Positions 49,509 through 57,700 of a DNA stretch of 64,000 nucleotides are shown here, piece after piece. The stretch covers positions 124,001 through 188,000 of the forward strand of contig NZ_MSJM01000005.1 in NCBI RefSeq assembly GCF_001921845.1, given 5' to 3'. Every line of letters starts with the position of its first letter. Within the stretch, counting starts at the first letter, position 1. A program made the translations under genes and the position numbers. Below the pieces are notes generated by a model. That model was not told the DNA's origin, made no database searches, and saw only the letters and a list, made by a program, of their open reading frames with translations. This stretch comes from Streptococcus cuniculi. GTDB taxonomy: Bacteria; Bacillota; Bacilli; Lactobacillales; Streptococcaceae.

Positions 49509-50246
49509 ATGAAACAAGTAGAAGAAAATGATATCGTGTATGGCGTGCATGCGGTGGTGGAGAGTTTAGAGGCCAATGTCGGCAACAAGCTCTATCTGCA
49601 GGATGATTTACGCGGAAAGAATGTGGAGAAAATCAAGGCTCTTGCGGCTGAAAAAAAAGTGTCGATTTCCTGGACATCAAAGAAGAGTTTGTCGGAGATG
49701 ACCTCGGGAGCTGTCCATCAAGGATTTGTCTTGCGGGTATCTGCTTTTGCCTATGCAGAGTTGGCTGACATCTTAAACAGGGCAGAGCAAGAAGACAATC
49801 CGCTGATTTTGATTTTGGATGGCTTGACGGATCCCCATAATTTTGGCTCGATTTTGCGGACGGCAGATGCGACCCAGGTGGCAGGGATCATCATTCCTAA
49901 GCACCGTGCGGTCGGTGTGACACCAGTTGTGGCCAAGACCTCGACAGGTGCGGTGGCCCATGTGCCCATCGCCCGTGTGACCAATCTAAGCCAGACCTTG
50001 GAAAAGTTAAAGGATTCAGGTTTCTGGATTTTTGGAACCGATATGAATGGTACCCCTAGCCACAAGTGGAATACCGCAGGAAAACTGGCCCTCATCATTG
50101 GCAATGAAGGCAAGGGGATTTCTGCCAACATCAAAAAGCAGGTAGATGAGATGATTACCATTCCCATGAAGGGGCATGTGCAGAGCTTAAACGCTAGCGT
50201 GGCCGCAGCTGTACTGATGTATGAAGTCTTTCGCAATAAAGTGTAA
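49509..50246 (+). CDS. rlmB: 23S rRNA (guanosine-2'-O)-methyltransferase RlmB
   Basis: SpoU/TrmH-family methyltransferase acting on 23S rRNA G2251 (E. coli numbering). 245 residues from ATG 49509: an N-terminal L30e-like substrate domain (DIVYGVHAVVESLEANVG), then the SPOUT knot with motif I LILDGLTDPHNFGSILRTAD, NEGKGIS and SLNASVAAAVLMYE (motif 3). Start fits the family N-terminus exactly. Translation appears leaderless. DegV follows 41 nt later. Confidence 0.93.
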   Translation: MKQVEENDIVYGVHAVVESLEANVGNKLYLQDDLRGKNVEKIKALAAEKKVSISWTSKKSLSEMTSGAVHQGFVLRVSAFAYAELADILNRAEQEDNPLILILDGLTDPHNFGSILRTADATQVAGIIIPKHRAVGVTPVVAKTSTGAVAHVPIARVTNLSQTLEKLKDSGFWIFGTDMNGTPSHKWNTAGKLALIIGNEGKGISANIKKQVDEMITIPMKGHVQSLNASVAAAVLMYEVFRNKV

Positions 50247-50287
50247 AGTTTTTGGGAAAATGTACCCGAACTTAGAAATGGAGAACT

Positions 50288-51151
50288 ATGGCTGATTTTA
50301 AAATAGTAACGGATTCCACATCGGACATGCCGGTAGAGTGGATAGAGCAATATGACCTTACAATCATGGGATTGACTGTGGAGCTAGACGGCGTTGTTTA
50401 TGAGACGGTTGGTGAGCATCGCTTGACCAGTGATGCCCTGTTAGAGAAAATGCTAGCGGGTGGACAACCGACGACCAGCCAAGTCAATGTCGGACAGTTT
50501 GAAGCCTTATTTAGAGAACATGCCCAGAAAGGACAAGCAGTCTTATATTTGGCCTTTTCAGCTGCTCTTTCAGGAACCTACCAAAGTGCGGTGATGGCGC
50601 GTGACATAGTGCTTGACGACTATCCAGAAGCGGTGATTGAGATTATCAATACCAAGGCAGCCACTTTGGGAGAGGGCTACTTGGTCTTAAAAGCTGCACA
50701 AGCGCGGGAGGCAGGTGTGTCCCTTGCGGAGACGGTGGCGCTCATCGAGGACTTGATTCCCCGTGTGCGGACCTATCTCTTGGTCGATGATTTACAGCAC
50801 TTGGTGCGCGGTGGCAGGCTGTCTAAGGCGGCTGCTCTCATCGGTGGTCTGGTCAATATCAAACCCTTGATTTCCATCGATCAGGACGGGAAACTCGTCT
50901 CCATCGCTAAACTTCGAGGCAAGAAAAAGGGAGTGAAGGAAATGCTATCCTTGACCCTTGAGCAATTGGACGATTCCTGCGTCATGGTTGCCTATACAGG
51001 AGATATTGAAGCGGCAGAGCAGTTGCGTGCGACCTTGCTAGAAGACCCACGTGTGGAGCAGGTCATTATGGAGCCTCTAGGCCCCATTATTGCCAGCCAT
51101 ACAGGTACAGGTTCTTTGGCCATTCTCTCAATTGGAAAAGAGAAGCGATAA
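50288..51151 (+). CDS. DegV-family fatty-acid-binding protein
   Basis: Binds fatty acids for the FakA/FakB kinase pathway (as a FakB), by family. 287 residues: TDSTSDMP at the N-terminus, then LAFSAALSGTYQSAVMA, which binds the carboxyl head, and RVRTYLLVDDLQHLVRGGRL (cited: YLLVDDLQHLVRGGRL). RBS GAAATGGAGAAC. Its terminator is 51136-51166, partly inside the 3' end. Confidence 0.9.
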   Translation: MADFKIVTDSTSDMPVEWIEQYDLTIMGLTVELDGVVYETVGEHRLTSDALLEKMLAGGQPTTSQVNVGQFEALFREHAQKGQAVLYLAFSAALSGTYQSAVMARDIVLDDYPEAVIEIINTKAATLGEGYLVLKAAQAREAGVSLAETVALIEDLIPRVRTYLLVDDLQHLVRGGRLSKAAALIGGLVNIKPLISIDQDGKLVSIAKLRGKKKGVKEMLSLTLEQLDDSCVMVAYTGDIEAAEQLRATLLEDPRVEQVIMEPLGPIIASHTGTGSLAILSIGKEKR

Positions 51152-51168
51152 GTCGCTTTTCTTTTATA
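51136..51168 (+). terminator. degV terminator
   Basis: AAAGAGAAGCGA, loop TAAG, TCGCTTTTCTTTT. The 5' arm overlaps the last degV codons. Confidence 0.8.
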
Positions 51169-51176
51169 GAATAAAA

Positions 51177-51190
51177 GGAAGCGTTTTCTA
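51177..51190 (+). promoter_or_regulatory. cre-like box upstream of the barrel protein
   Basis: GGAAGCGTTTTCTA, close to the cre consensus (core AAGCGTTTTC), 14 nt before the ATG 51204. At this position CcpA would act as a roadblock. Confidence 0.5.
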
Positions 51191-51203
51191 AAAAGGGGAC
51201 AAA

Positions 51204-52097
51204 ATGAAACGATTATTATCAGCCTACGCAAGTGACATACAGACCATGACCAAGTCCGACTTCAAGCAGAGTATCAAGGCCAGCGAGGGACGGATTTTGT
51301 TAGGAGAAACGGTCGTTACAGCAGCGCCTCTCATTGCTGGGGTAACCAATGCGGAGATGATGGCAGCCTTTGGCTGCGATTTGCTGGTGCTCAATGAATT
51401 TGACGTTTTTAGCTGTTTTATTCAGGATTTCTATGCCTGCGACAATCCCATTGCAGAGCTGAAACGCTTGACAGGGCGTCCTATCGGCATCAACCTAGAG
51501 CCAGTTGATGAAACCAAAGAGGTCTTGGATGAGCAAGTCTTTCTGTCCGCAGGTCGCAAGGTCAGTCCAGCTACCCTAGAAAGAGCCAATGAACTCGGTG
51601 TCGATTTTATTATGCTGACAGGCAATCCCTCAACAGGAGTGTCTCTATCAGCGATTGAGGGGGCTATTCGCCTAGCGGCTCAGCATTTTAAAGGTCTGAT
51701 TTTCGCAGGGAAAATGCACGGCGCTGGTCTTGGAGAAGCGGTGGTCAATGAAGAGGCCTTACTTGAGTTTGTAGCAGCAGGAGCAGACGGGGTCTTGATT
51801 CCAGCTGTAGGGACCGTGCCTGGTGTGCGGGAAGAAATCCTAGCACCGATTGTGGAGCGGGTCAAAGAGGCTGGCGCCTTGGTCATGTCAACGATTGGAA
51901 CCAGCCAAGAAAGTGCGGACAGTCAGACCATTCGTGAGTTTGGCCTTAGCAATAAGCGCGTGGGAGCAGATATTCACCACATCGGAGACGGCGGGTATGG
52001 CCGCATGCCAGATCCTGAAAATATCATGGCATTGAGCATAGCCGTTAGAGGAAAACGCCATACCTACTTCCGAATGGGCCAGTCTATTCTTCGCTAA
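51204..52097 (+). CDS. DUF7916-like barrel protein, unknown function
   Basis: A 297-residue cytoplasmic protein. Repeating strand-turn motifs (GVDFIMLTGNPSTGVS, GLIFAGKMHGAG, GADGVLIPAVGTVPGVREE, GALVMSTIGTSQESAD) strongly suggest a TIM barrel, with conserved Glu/Asp at strand ends. Some homologues are labelled PEP phosphonomutase or HAD-like in databases, which the motifs do not support. RBS AAAAAGGGGAC. The cre-like box before it points to carbon-regulated metabolism, possibly a sugar-phosphate or aldolase-type reaction, but this is inference. Confidence 0.6.
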   Translation: MKRLLSAYASDIQTMTKSDFKQSIKASEGRILLGETVVTAAPLIAGVTNAEMMAAFGCDLLVLNEFDVFSCFIQDFYACDNPIAELKRLTGRPIGINLEPVDETKEVLDEQVFLSAGRKVSPATLERANELGVDFIMLTGNPSTGVSLSAIEGAIRLAAQHFKGLIFAGKMHGAGLGEAVVNEEALLEFVAAGADGVLIPAVGTVPGVREEILAPIVERVKEAGALVMSTIGTSQESADSQTIREFGLSNKRVGADIHHIGDGGYGRMPDPENIMALSIAVRGKRHTYFRMGQSILR

Positions 52098-52140
52098 TGA
52101 GTAACTATTCTTGGATATGACAGATGAGGAGGAGAGAAAA

Positions 52141-52593
52141 ATGGACTATCTTTTATTTCTAGTATTGAGTGTCGGAACCTTGGTTCTACTCTTTTTAGCC
52201 AACCATTTCGTCAGGGATTTTAGCCCCGAACAGCGGGCGCTACGCGAAACAGGCTATCGCTATGCTATGCTAGTAATGATCTCCCTAATGCTTGGCTTTG
52301 CGGTCTTTGACGACCTGCTTTCCTATCGCGAGACCCTCGTTAGTATCGCCTGTATCGGTGGTGCCGTCGTTGAGAATTACTGCATCTGGGTTGGAGCCTA
52401 TCGTCCTGCTAGCGAACCTCCGAGATCCGTTTGGCACGAGGTTTTAGGAAATGGCCTCCTGGTCTTACTCTGGCTCGTCCTTCCCTCTGATCCCTTTATA
52501 AAATGGATCCAAATTCTACTCTGGGGAAGTTTTCTCTTTAGCCACCTCGGCAAATATTATTGGGAACAGTGGAAGGTGAAGACTGAAAGCTAA
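52141..52593 (+). CDS. Small membrane protein of unknown function
   Basis: 150 residues from ATG 52141 (MDYLLFLVLSVGTLV), which follows GAGGAGAGAAAA; an earlier in-frame ATG (52111) lacks an RBS. At least four hydrophobic segments: LLFLVLSVGTLVLLFLA, YRYAMLVMISLMLGFAV, VSIACIGGAVVENYCIWVG and LGNGLLVLLWLVL. No family recognised. Starts 43 nt after the barrel gene and could share its transcript; ended by a terminator at 52601. Confidence 0.65.
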   Translation: MDYLLFLVLSVGTLVLLFLANHFVRDFSPEQRALRETGYRYAMLVMISLMLGFAVFDDLLSYRETLVSIACIGGAVVENYCIWVGAYRPASEPPRSVWHEVLGNGLLVLLWLVLPSDPFIKWIQILLWGSFLFSHLGKYYWEQWKVKTES

Positions 52594-52600
52594 TCTTCTG

Positions 52601-52634
52601 TATACATAGGTAATGTTCGATACCTGTATATTTT
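52601..52634 (+). terminator. Terminator upstream of rplM
   Basis: TATACATAGGTA (52601-52612) pairs with TACCTGTATA (52621-52630), with a T-run after. Between this and 52765 nothing else is recognisable. Confidence 0.7.
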
Positions 52635-52765
52635 GGTTGTGTTTTGGTCAACGACAAGTCTACCTTATCAAGTTGTTTTTTCATACCTTCAACTGGCTAA
52701 CTTCATTTTAGAACTTTCAGAAATGTCCCTCACAGAAAAAATCACAAAAAAGAGAGTAGTAAGTC

Positions 52766-52795
52766 TTGACTTTATCTCTTTTCTTTTGATATAAT
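52766..52795 (+). promoter_or_regulatory. rplM-rpsI promoter
   Basis: TTGACT (52766-52771), 18-nt spacer, TATAAT (52790-52795). Confidence 0.85.
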
Positions 52796-52808
52796 GGTAA
52801 GCGGTATT

Positions 52809-52877
52809 GTTTACCCCATTTGAAAGGCCCCGGAACCCTTCAAATAACTTGCGGACCGGAACATCCGCCCTGTAAAC
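52809..52877 (+). ncRNA. L13-type ribosomal protein leader
   Basis: A closed three-way structure: outer stem GTTTAC (52809-52814)/GTAAAC (52872-52877), inner stems ATTTGAA (52818-52824)/TTCAAAT (52839-52845) and GCGGA (52851-52855)/TCCGC (52864-52868). Both hairpin loops hold CCGGAAC-like sequence. Position before rplM matches the known L13 leader of Firmicutes, which mediates autoregulation by L13. Confidence 0.85.
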
Positions 52878-52905
52878 AAAAACGATATTCATATTAGGAG
52901 AAATC

Positions 52906-53352
52906 ATGAACAAAACAACATACATGGCTAAGCCAGGTGAAGTTGAACGCAAATGGTATGTAGTTGACGCTACTGATGTGCCTCTTGGACGCCTTTCAGC
53001 AGTTGTAGCAAGCGTTCTTCGTGGAAAAAACAAACCAACATTTACACCACACACCGATACAGGTGACTTTGTGATCGTTATCAATGCTGAAAAAGTGAAA
53101 TTGACTGGTAAAAAAGCAACTGATAAAGTTTACTACACTCACTCAATGTACCCAGGTGGATTGAAATCCATCACTGCTGGTGAACTTCGTTCTAAAAATG
53201 CAGTTCGTTTGATTGAAAAATCAGTTAAAGGAATGCTTCCACACAACACTCTTGGACGCGCTCAAGGGATGAAATTGAAAGTATTCGTTGGTTCTGAACA
53301 CAACCACGCTGCACAACAACCAGAAGTTCTTGATATTTCAGGACTTATCTAA
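52906..53352 (+). CDS. rplM: 50S ribosomal protein L13
   Basis: Early assembly protein of the large subunit. 148 residues. [24 protein letters not shown] (cited: [15 protein letters not shown]), [13 protein letters not shown] and [11 protein letters not shown] are the family signatures. RBS TTAGGAG. First gene of the rplM-rpsI operon behind an L13 leader. Confidence 0.98.
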   Translation: MNKTTYMAKPGEVERKWYVVDATDVPLGRLSAVVASVLRGKNKPTFTPHTDTGDFVIVINAEKVKLTGKKATDKVYYTHSMYPGGLKSITAGELRSKNAVRLIEKSVKGMLPHNTLGRAQGMKLKVFVGSEHNHAAQQPEVLDISGLI

Positions 53353-53371
53353 GGAAAGGAACAAATAAAGT

Positions 53372-53764
53372 ATGTCACAAGCACAATATGCAGGTACTGG
53401 ACGTCGTAAAAACGCTGTTGCACGCGTTCGCCTTGTTCCAGGAACTGGTAAAATCACTGTTAACAAAAAAGATGTAGAAGAGTACATCCCACACGCTGAC
53501 CTTCGTTTGGTCATCAACCAACCATTTGCTGTTACATCAACAGTAGGTAGCTATGACGTTTTGGTAAACGTTGTAGGTGGTGGTTATGCAGGTCAAGCAG
53601 GAGCTATCCGTCACGGTATCGCTCGTGCCCTTCTTCAAGTAGACCCAGACTTCCGCGACTCTCTTAAACGCGCTGGCCTTCTTACCCGTGATGCTCGTAT
53701 GGTAGAACGTAAGAAACCAGGTCTTAAGAAAGCACGTAAAGCATCACAGTTCTCAAAACGTTAA
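53372..53764 (+). CDS. rpsI: 30S ribosomal protein S9
   Basis: Small-subunit protein whose C-terminal tail contacts P-site tRNA. 130 residues; [17 protein letters not shown] at the N-terminus, [19 protein letters not shown] and the terminal [12 protein letters not shown]. The last about 48 bp (53723-53770, running past the stop) recur at 60128-60175, showing that this 3' end has been used as an integration site and restored by the element. Confidence 0.98.
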   Translation: MSQAQYAGTGRRKNAVARVRLVPGTGKITVNKKDVEEYIPHADLRLVINQPFAVTSTVGSYDVLVNVVGGGYAGQAGAIRHGIARALLQVDPDFRDSLKRAGLLTRDARMVERKKPGLKKARKASQFSKR

Positions 53765-53770
53765 GAAACG
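53723..53770 (+). repeat. attL-like direct repeat (rpsI 3' end)
   Basis: 48 bp identical to 60128-60175 except two G/A differences (53728 and 53749). It spans the last 14 codons of rpsI plus the stop and 6 bp beyond. Together the two copies delimit a 6.4-kb island. Confidence 0.9.
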
Positions 53771-53788
53771 CTTTACATCAACGATTAC

Positions 53789-53827
53789 AAGCATTTTGCA
53801 AGTCTCTTGCAAGGTGCTTTTTTTGTC
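53789..53827 (+). terminator. rpsI terminator
   Basis: AAGCATTTTGCAAG...CTTGCAAGGTGCTTTTTTT: long stem and T-run. It lies inside the island, so it was brought in with the element. Confidence 0.9.
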
Positions 53828-53841
53828 GTTTTTTGGCAAAA

Positions 53842-53873
53842 TTCACACCACTTTTCACACCAAATTCACACCA
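53842..53873. repeat. Three direct 9-bp repeats (integrase arm-type sites)
   Basis: TTCACACCA at 53842-53850, 53854-53862 and 53865-53873, spaced 12 and 11 bp, between attL and the integrase fragment. Their spacing of about one helical turn fits arm-type binding sites of a tyrosine recombinase. Confidence 0.7.
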
Positions 53874-54019
53874 TTACTTTTTAAGATTTCGATAGGCAAT
53901 TTCTCCAACAGCCATTGGGACAACATTTGAAGTATTAACGTAAGTTTTGGTAGTGAGGGTGTCGCTATGCGTTAGAGCCTCTGAAATAGTTTCTAGTGCT
54001 ACTCCTGCTTGTCAGATAA
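53874..54019 (-). pseudogene. Tyrosine recombinase (phage-type integrase), C-terminal remnant
   Basis: The minus strand reads QAGVALETISEALTHSD, TLTTKTYVN and onward to the end EIAYRNLKK and stop TAA (53874-53876). This is the C-terminal end of a phage-type integrase, with the conserved THSD His region and the catalytic Tyr in KTYVN. An in-frame TGA directly upstream (near 54017-54019) and loss of the rest of the gene at the R-M promoter show decay. Roughly the last 45 residues remain. Confidence 0.85.
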
Positions 54020-54064
54020 GTGTAGCGCAAAACTAAAGTTTTCTTCTTCAAGGTAGTAAAATCA

Positions 54065-54073
54065 TGATATAAT
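54065..54073 (+). promoter_or_regulatory. Extended -10 promoter of the R-M genes
   Basis: TGA-TATAAT (TATAAT 54068-54073), 35 nt before the TTG start of the small methyltransferase gene. -35 is poor (TCTTCA). Confidence 0.55.
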
Positions 54074-54107
54074 AGTTTTTAGATACATACCAGCTAAGGA
54101 GTCAGTT

Positions 54108-54788
54108 TTGGAAGAAAATTTAATTAAATCAAAACATCGTGTTCAGAAACACGGAGAAGTTTTTACACCATCGTGGATGGTTCAAAAAATGCTGGATACA
54201 CCAGGTGTGAAAGAAGCTTGTGAGAGTATCTATACTACTTTTCTTGAGCCGTCTGCTGGTGATGGTAATTTTTTACAGGCTATCTTAGAGAGGAAGCTGG
54301 ATTCTGTTGTTCGCCAATATGATAAACGAAATTGGAAAACTAAATCCTTGATAGCCGTATCATCAATCTATGGTATTGAATTTTTAGAAGATAATTTAGA
54401 AGTTGCTCGCTCAAGAATGTTCTTATCTTATCTAGAGTGGTATGAAAAGATGTTTGGTATAAGATTAAGCAGTAAAATGGATATCTATAAATCTGCGCAT
54501 TATCTTATTCACAAAAATATTGTGCGAGGTAATACCTTAACTCAAAGGCATCCTTTGACAAATGATTTGATTTGGTTTAATGAATGGCAACTTGTCAAAG
54601 GGCATCCAAGTACTGTCAGAAAAATTCCTTTTGCTTTTGCGGAATTAGTTGGTGAAGAGGTCAAGTATGACAGTAGCAGTATCGGAGAAAATCAATTAAG
54701 TTTGTTTGAGTTTGATGATAAAGAGAGCGAACAAAAGGAACAAATTAGAGAGATAAACATCCAGAAAATTTATTTGTTAGGAGATTAG
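54108..54788 (+). CDS. Adenine DNA methyltransferase, N-terminal (SAM-binding) half
   Basis: 226 residues. Begins KHRVQKHGEVFTPSWMVQKML, the usual opening of Eco57I/TaqI-type N6-adenine methyltransferases (cited: HGEVFTPSWMVQKML), then motif I FLEPSAGDGNF (residues 45-55, SAM binding), YGIEFLEDNLEVARSRM and GNTLTQRHPLTNDLIWFNEW. It ends with an acidic SLFEFDDKESEQ tail, lacking the catalytic NPPY motif. That motif is in the next, 1461-residue protein 5 nt downstream. So one methyltransferase appears to be split over two chains. TTG start with AAGGAG (54096-54101). No frameshift needed: the two genes lie in different frames and each is well formed. Confidence 0.8.
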   Translation: MEENLIKSKHRVQKHGEVFTPSWMVQKMLDTPGVKEACESIYTTFLEPSAGDGNFLQAILERKLDSVVRQYDKRNWKTKSLIAVSSIYGIEFLEDNLEVARSRMFLSYLEWYEKMFGIRLSSKMDIYKSAHYLIHKNIVRGNTLTQRHPLTNDLIWFNEWQLVKGHPSTVRKIPFAFAELVGEEVKYDSSSIGENQLSLFEFDDKESEQKEQIREINIQKIYLLGD

Positions 54789-54792
54789 TTTT

Positions 54793-57700
54793 ATGAACGT
54801 TGAGTCAAATTTTAGTTTTTTAAAGATTGATTTGGGTACCGCAGAACTGTTTAATACAGCGAATATGGCTGAAAAGAACTATACTCAAGGAGACTACGAA
54901 GGAACCTTAGTAAAAGTACGAAAAATGGCAGAGAATACGGCTTGGTTAATCGCTGAAAAACGCGACATCAACATTCCTAAAAGGACCAATTTTAATGGTG
55001 TATTGAGAATTGTCAAAGAGTACATTGATGAGGACAATGTCGTTAACTATTTTTATAAAATTAAGGACTTAGGGAATGATTCCGCCCATAATATCAATCC
55101 GAAAGATGCAACGAAAGAAAATGCACTAGATTCGTTACATAAACTATTTTATATTTTAGTTTGGTTTGTGATTCAGTATATTGATTCCGATGTCAGTTCG
55201 GATTGGTATCATCAATTTTTAGAACCGCGAGCGCAAGAATTGTACAGTACTGCTACTAGAAAATTCATCTATATCCAGACCGTAAAAAATGAAAAGGGTC
55301 TCTTTAATGCTTATGACGGTAGCCAAAAAATTGGAGAGGGTTCCATACCAGAAGAAGACTTAGAAGCAGACTGGTCACCAAATAGTGATTTCTTGCGTAA
55401 GGAAGCCCCGAGGCGAATTAAGCAGTATATGACAACTTCAGGTCTCCCTTATATTCTTGGGTGGGTAGAACTTGCTTATAAAAAGTCAACTAAATCTTGG
55501 TTCCGTGATACAGATGTTCATAGAGTGTTAACACGTTCTGGAATTACCCATTCTAAATACCTTGAAGGAAATGAGTGGTTTGAAACGGATTTAGAAACGG
55601 CGAAAGAAGCGATTAAGGCAGTTAAAGAGGGGCGGGAGTATCTTCAAAACATTAGCGCAGAATTACCTGAATCTAAAGTAGAAATCGAGCTTCGTCCCGA
55701 ACAAAAAGAAGCGGTTTCTAAAACCAAAAAAGTCTTTAAAAAGAAAGATAGCATGCTTTGGAACGCCAAAATGCGTTTTGGTAAGACAATAACGTCTTTA
55801 CAACTGATCAAAGAAGAGCAGTTCCAAAAAGTGTTGATTATGACCCATCGTCCGGTGGTATCTGATTCTTGGTTTGAAGATTACCGTAAATTAAAAATGG
55901 ATAAGGCAGGATATGAGTACGGTTCGGTTGATAAAGGTGGTGATATTACTACTTTGAAAAAAGGTGATAAACCATTCATTTATTTTGCTTCTATTCAATT
56001 GTTACGTTATAACAATGGTAAGACAAACTTGAAATATTTTACCGATGTTGATTGGGACTTGATTATCATTGATGAAGCCCACGAAGGAACGCAGACGGAG
56101 TTGAGTGATAATGTCCTTAACCAGCTTATTAAAGAAAAGACCAAAATTTTAAAACTTTCTGGAACACCATTTAATATTTTAGATCAATTTGAAGATGATC
56201 AAGTTTATACTTGGGATTACACCATGGAGCAACAGGCTAAAATAAAATGGAACTATGAGCACCCAGACCAGCCCAATCCCTATGATTCCTTGCCAAAAGT
56301 ATTGATGTACACATTTGAGATGAAGAATAAAGCGAAATTCATGGATGAGAGTAAATCCTTTAATTTTCGAGAATTCTTCAGAACGGATGATGAGGGAAAT
56401 TTTATCTACAAACATGAAGTTCGTGCTTTCCTAGATAATATAACGAACGAAGACAATAAAACAAATTACCCATTCTCAACACTTGTGTATCGTAATGAGC
56501 TACGCCATACCTTATGGATTATGCCAGGGGTTAAAGAAGCAAATGCTTTTGAAAATCTTTTAAATGAGCATCCTATCTTTGGTACAGAATATAAAATTGT
56601 GAATGTTGTTCGAGAAAGTGTTACAGATAACGGTGTGACAAATGAAGCGGATATCGAAAAAGTCAGAAATGCCATTACAGATGACCCAACTGCAACTAAG
56701 ACCATTACGTTGACGGTTCGTAAGTTAACAACAGGTGTCAATGTACCACAATGGACAGCGGTTCTGTTCCTATCAAATACCAATAGTGCCATGAGCTATC
56801 TTCAAGCTGCTTTTCGGGCACAAACACCTTACTCACATGAAAAGCTAGGTAAAAAAGAACGTTGCTATATCTTTGACTTCGCTCCAGATCGTGCTTTAAC
56901 AGTTATGGCGGAAAGTGCTCAGATTAACACAGGTGTCGGTAAGACAAATACCGCAGACCAAAAACAAGCGATGACAAACCTTTTGAACTTTTTACCAATC
57001 CTTGGTAGTTCAGAAGCAGGCATGAAAGACTATAATGTTGATAGCATGTTGACACAGCTAAAAAAGGTGTATGCTGAAAAAGCAGTGCGTTCAGGTTTTG
57101 AAGACGATAGTCTTTATAATGACAATCTATTAACAGTAACAGCTGAAGATGCTAGCCTCTTTCATCAATTGAATAGTATCGTTGGAAAAACGCAAAAACA
57201 AACAGTCAACAATACCGTAACAATCAATGAGACTGGCTTGACTGATGAAGAATATGAAGCTGGTGAAAAAGCTAAGAAAAAGCCAGCTCGACAGCGTAGC
57301 GCAGAAGAAAAGGCTCTTATTGAAAAAATCAAGGAAGCAAAGAAAGATAGACAAAAACTGATATCGATTCTTCGTGGAGTGTCTATCCGTATTCCAATGA
57401 TGATTTACGGGATGGAAGTTGATTTAGATAAGGACATCACCATTAAAGATTTCATCAATAAGGTCGATGATGAGTCTTGGAAAGAGTTTATGCCAAAAGG
57501 TTTCACCAAAGGCATGTTTAGGGAGATTACCAAGTACTATGATGCTGAAGTCTTCATTGAAGCGGGGCGTATTATTCGCCAGCGAGCTAAATCTTTCGAT
57601 TCATTAGACTTTGTGGAGCGAGCTGAAAGAATTGCTGAATTGTTCGGATCTTTTAAAAATCCTGATAAGGAAACAGTATTGACCCCATGGCGTGTGGTTA

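Noticed and set aside
49751..50350. 199-codon minus-strand frame
   Set aside because: Antisense to rlmB and the degV start, both of which have clear family motifs.
53842..53873. Start of a CRISPR or tandem-repeat gene
   Set aside because: Only three 9-bp repeats, next to an integrase remnant and att site, fitting arm-type integrase sites instead.
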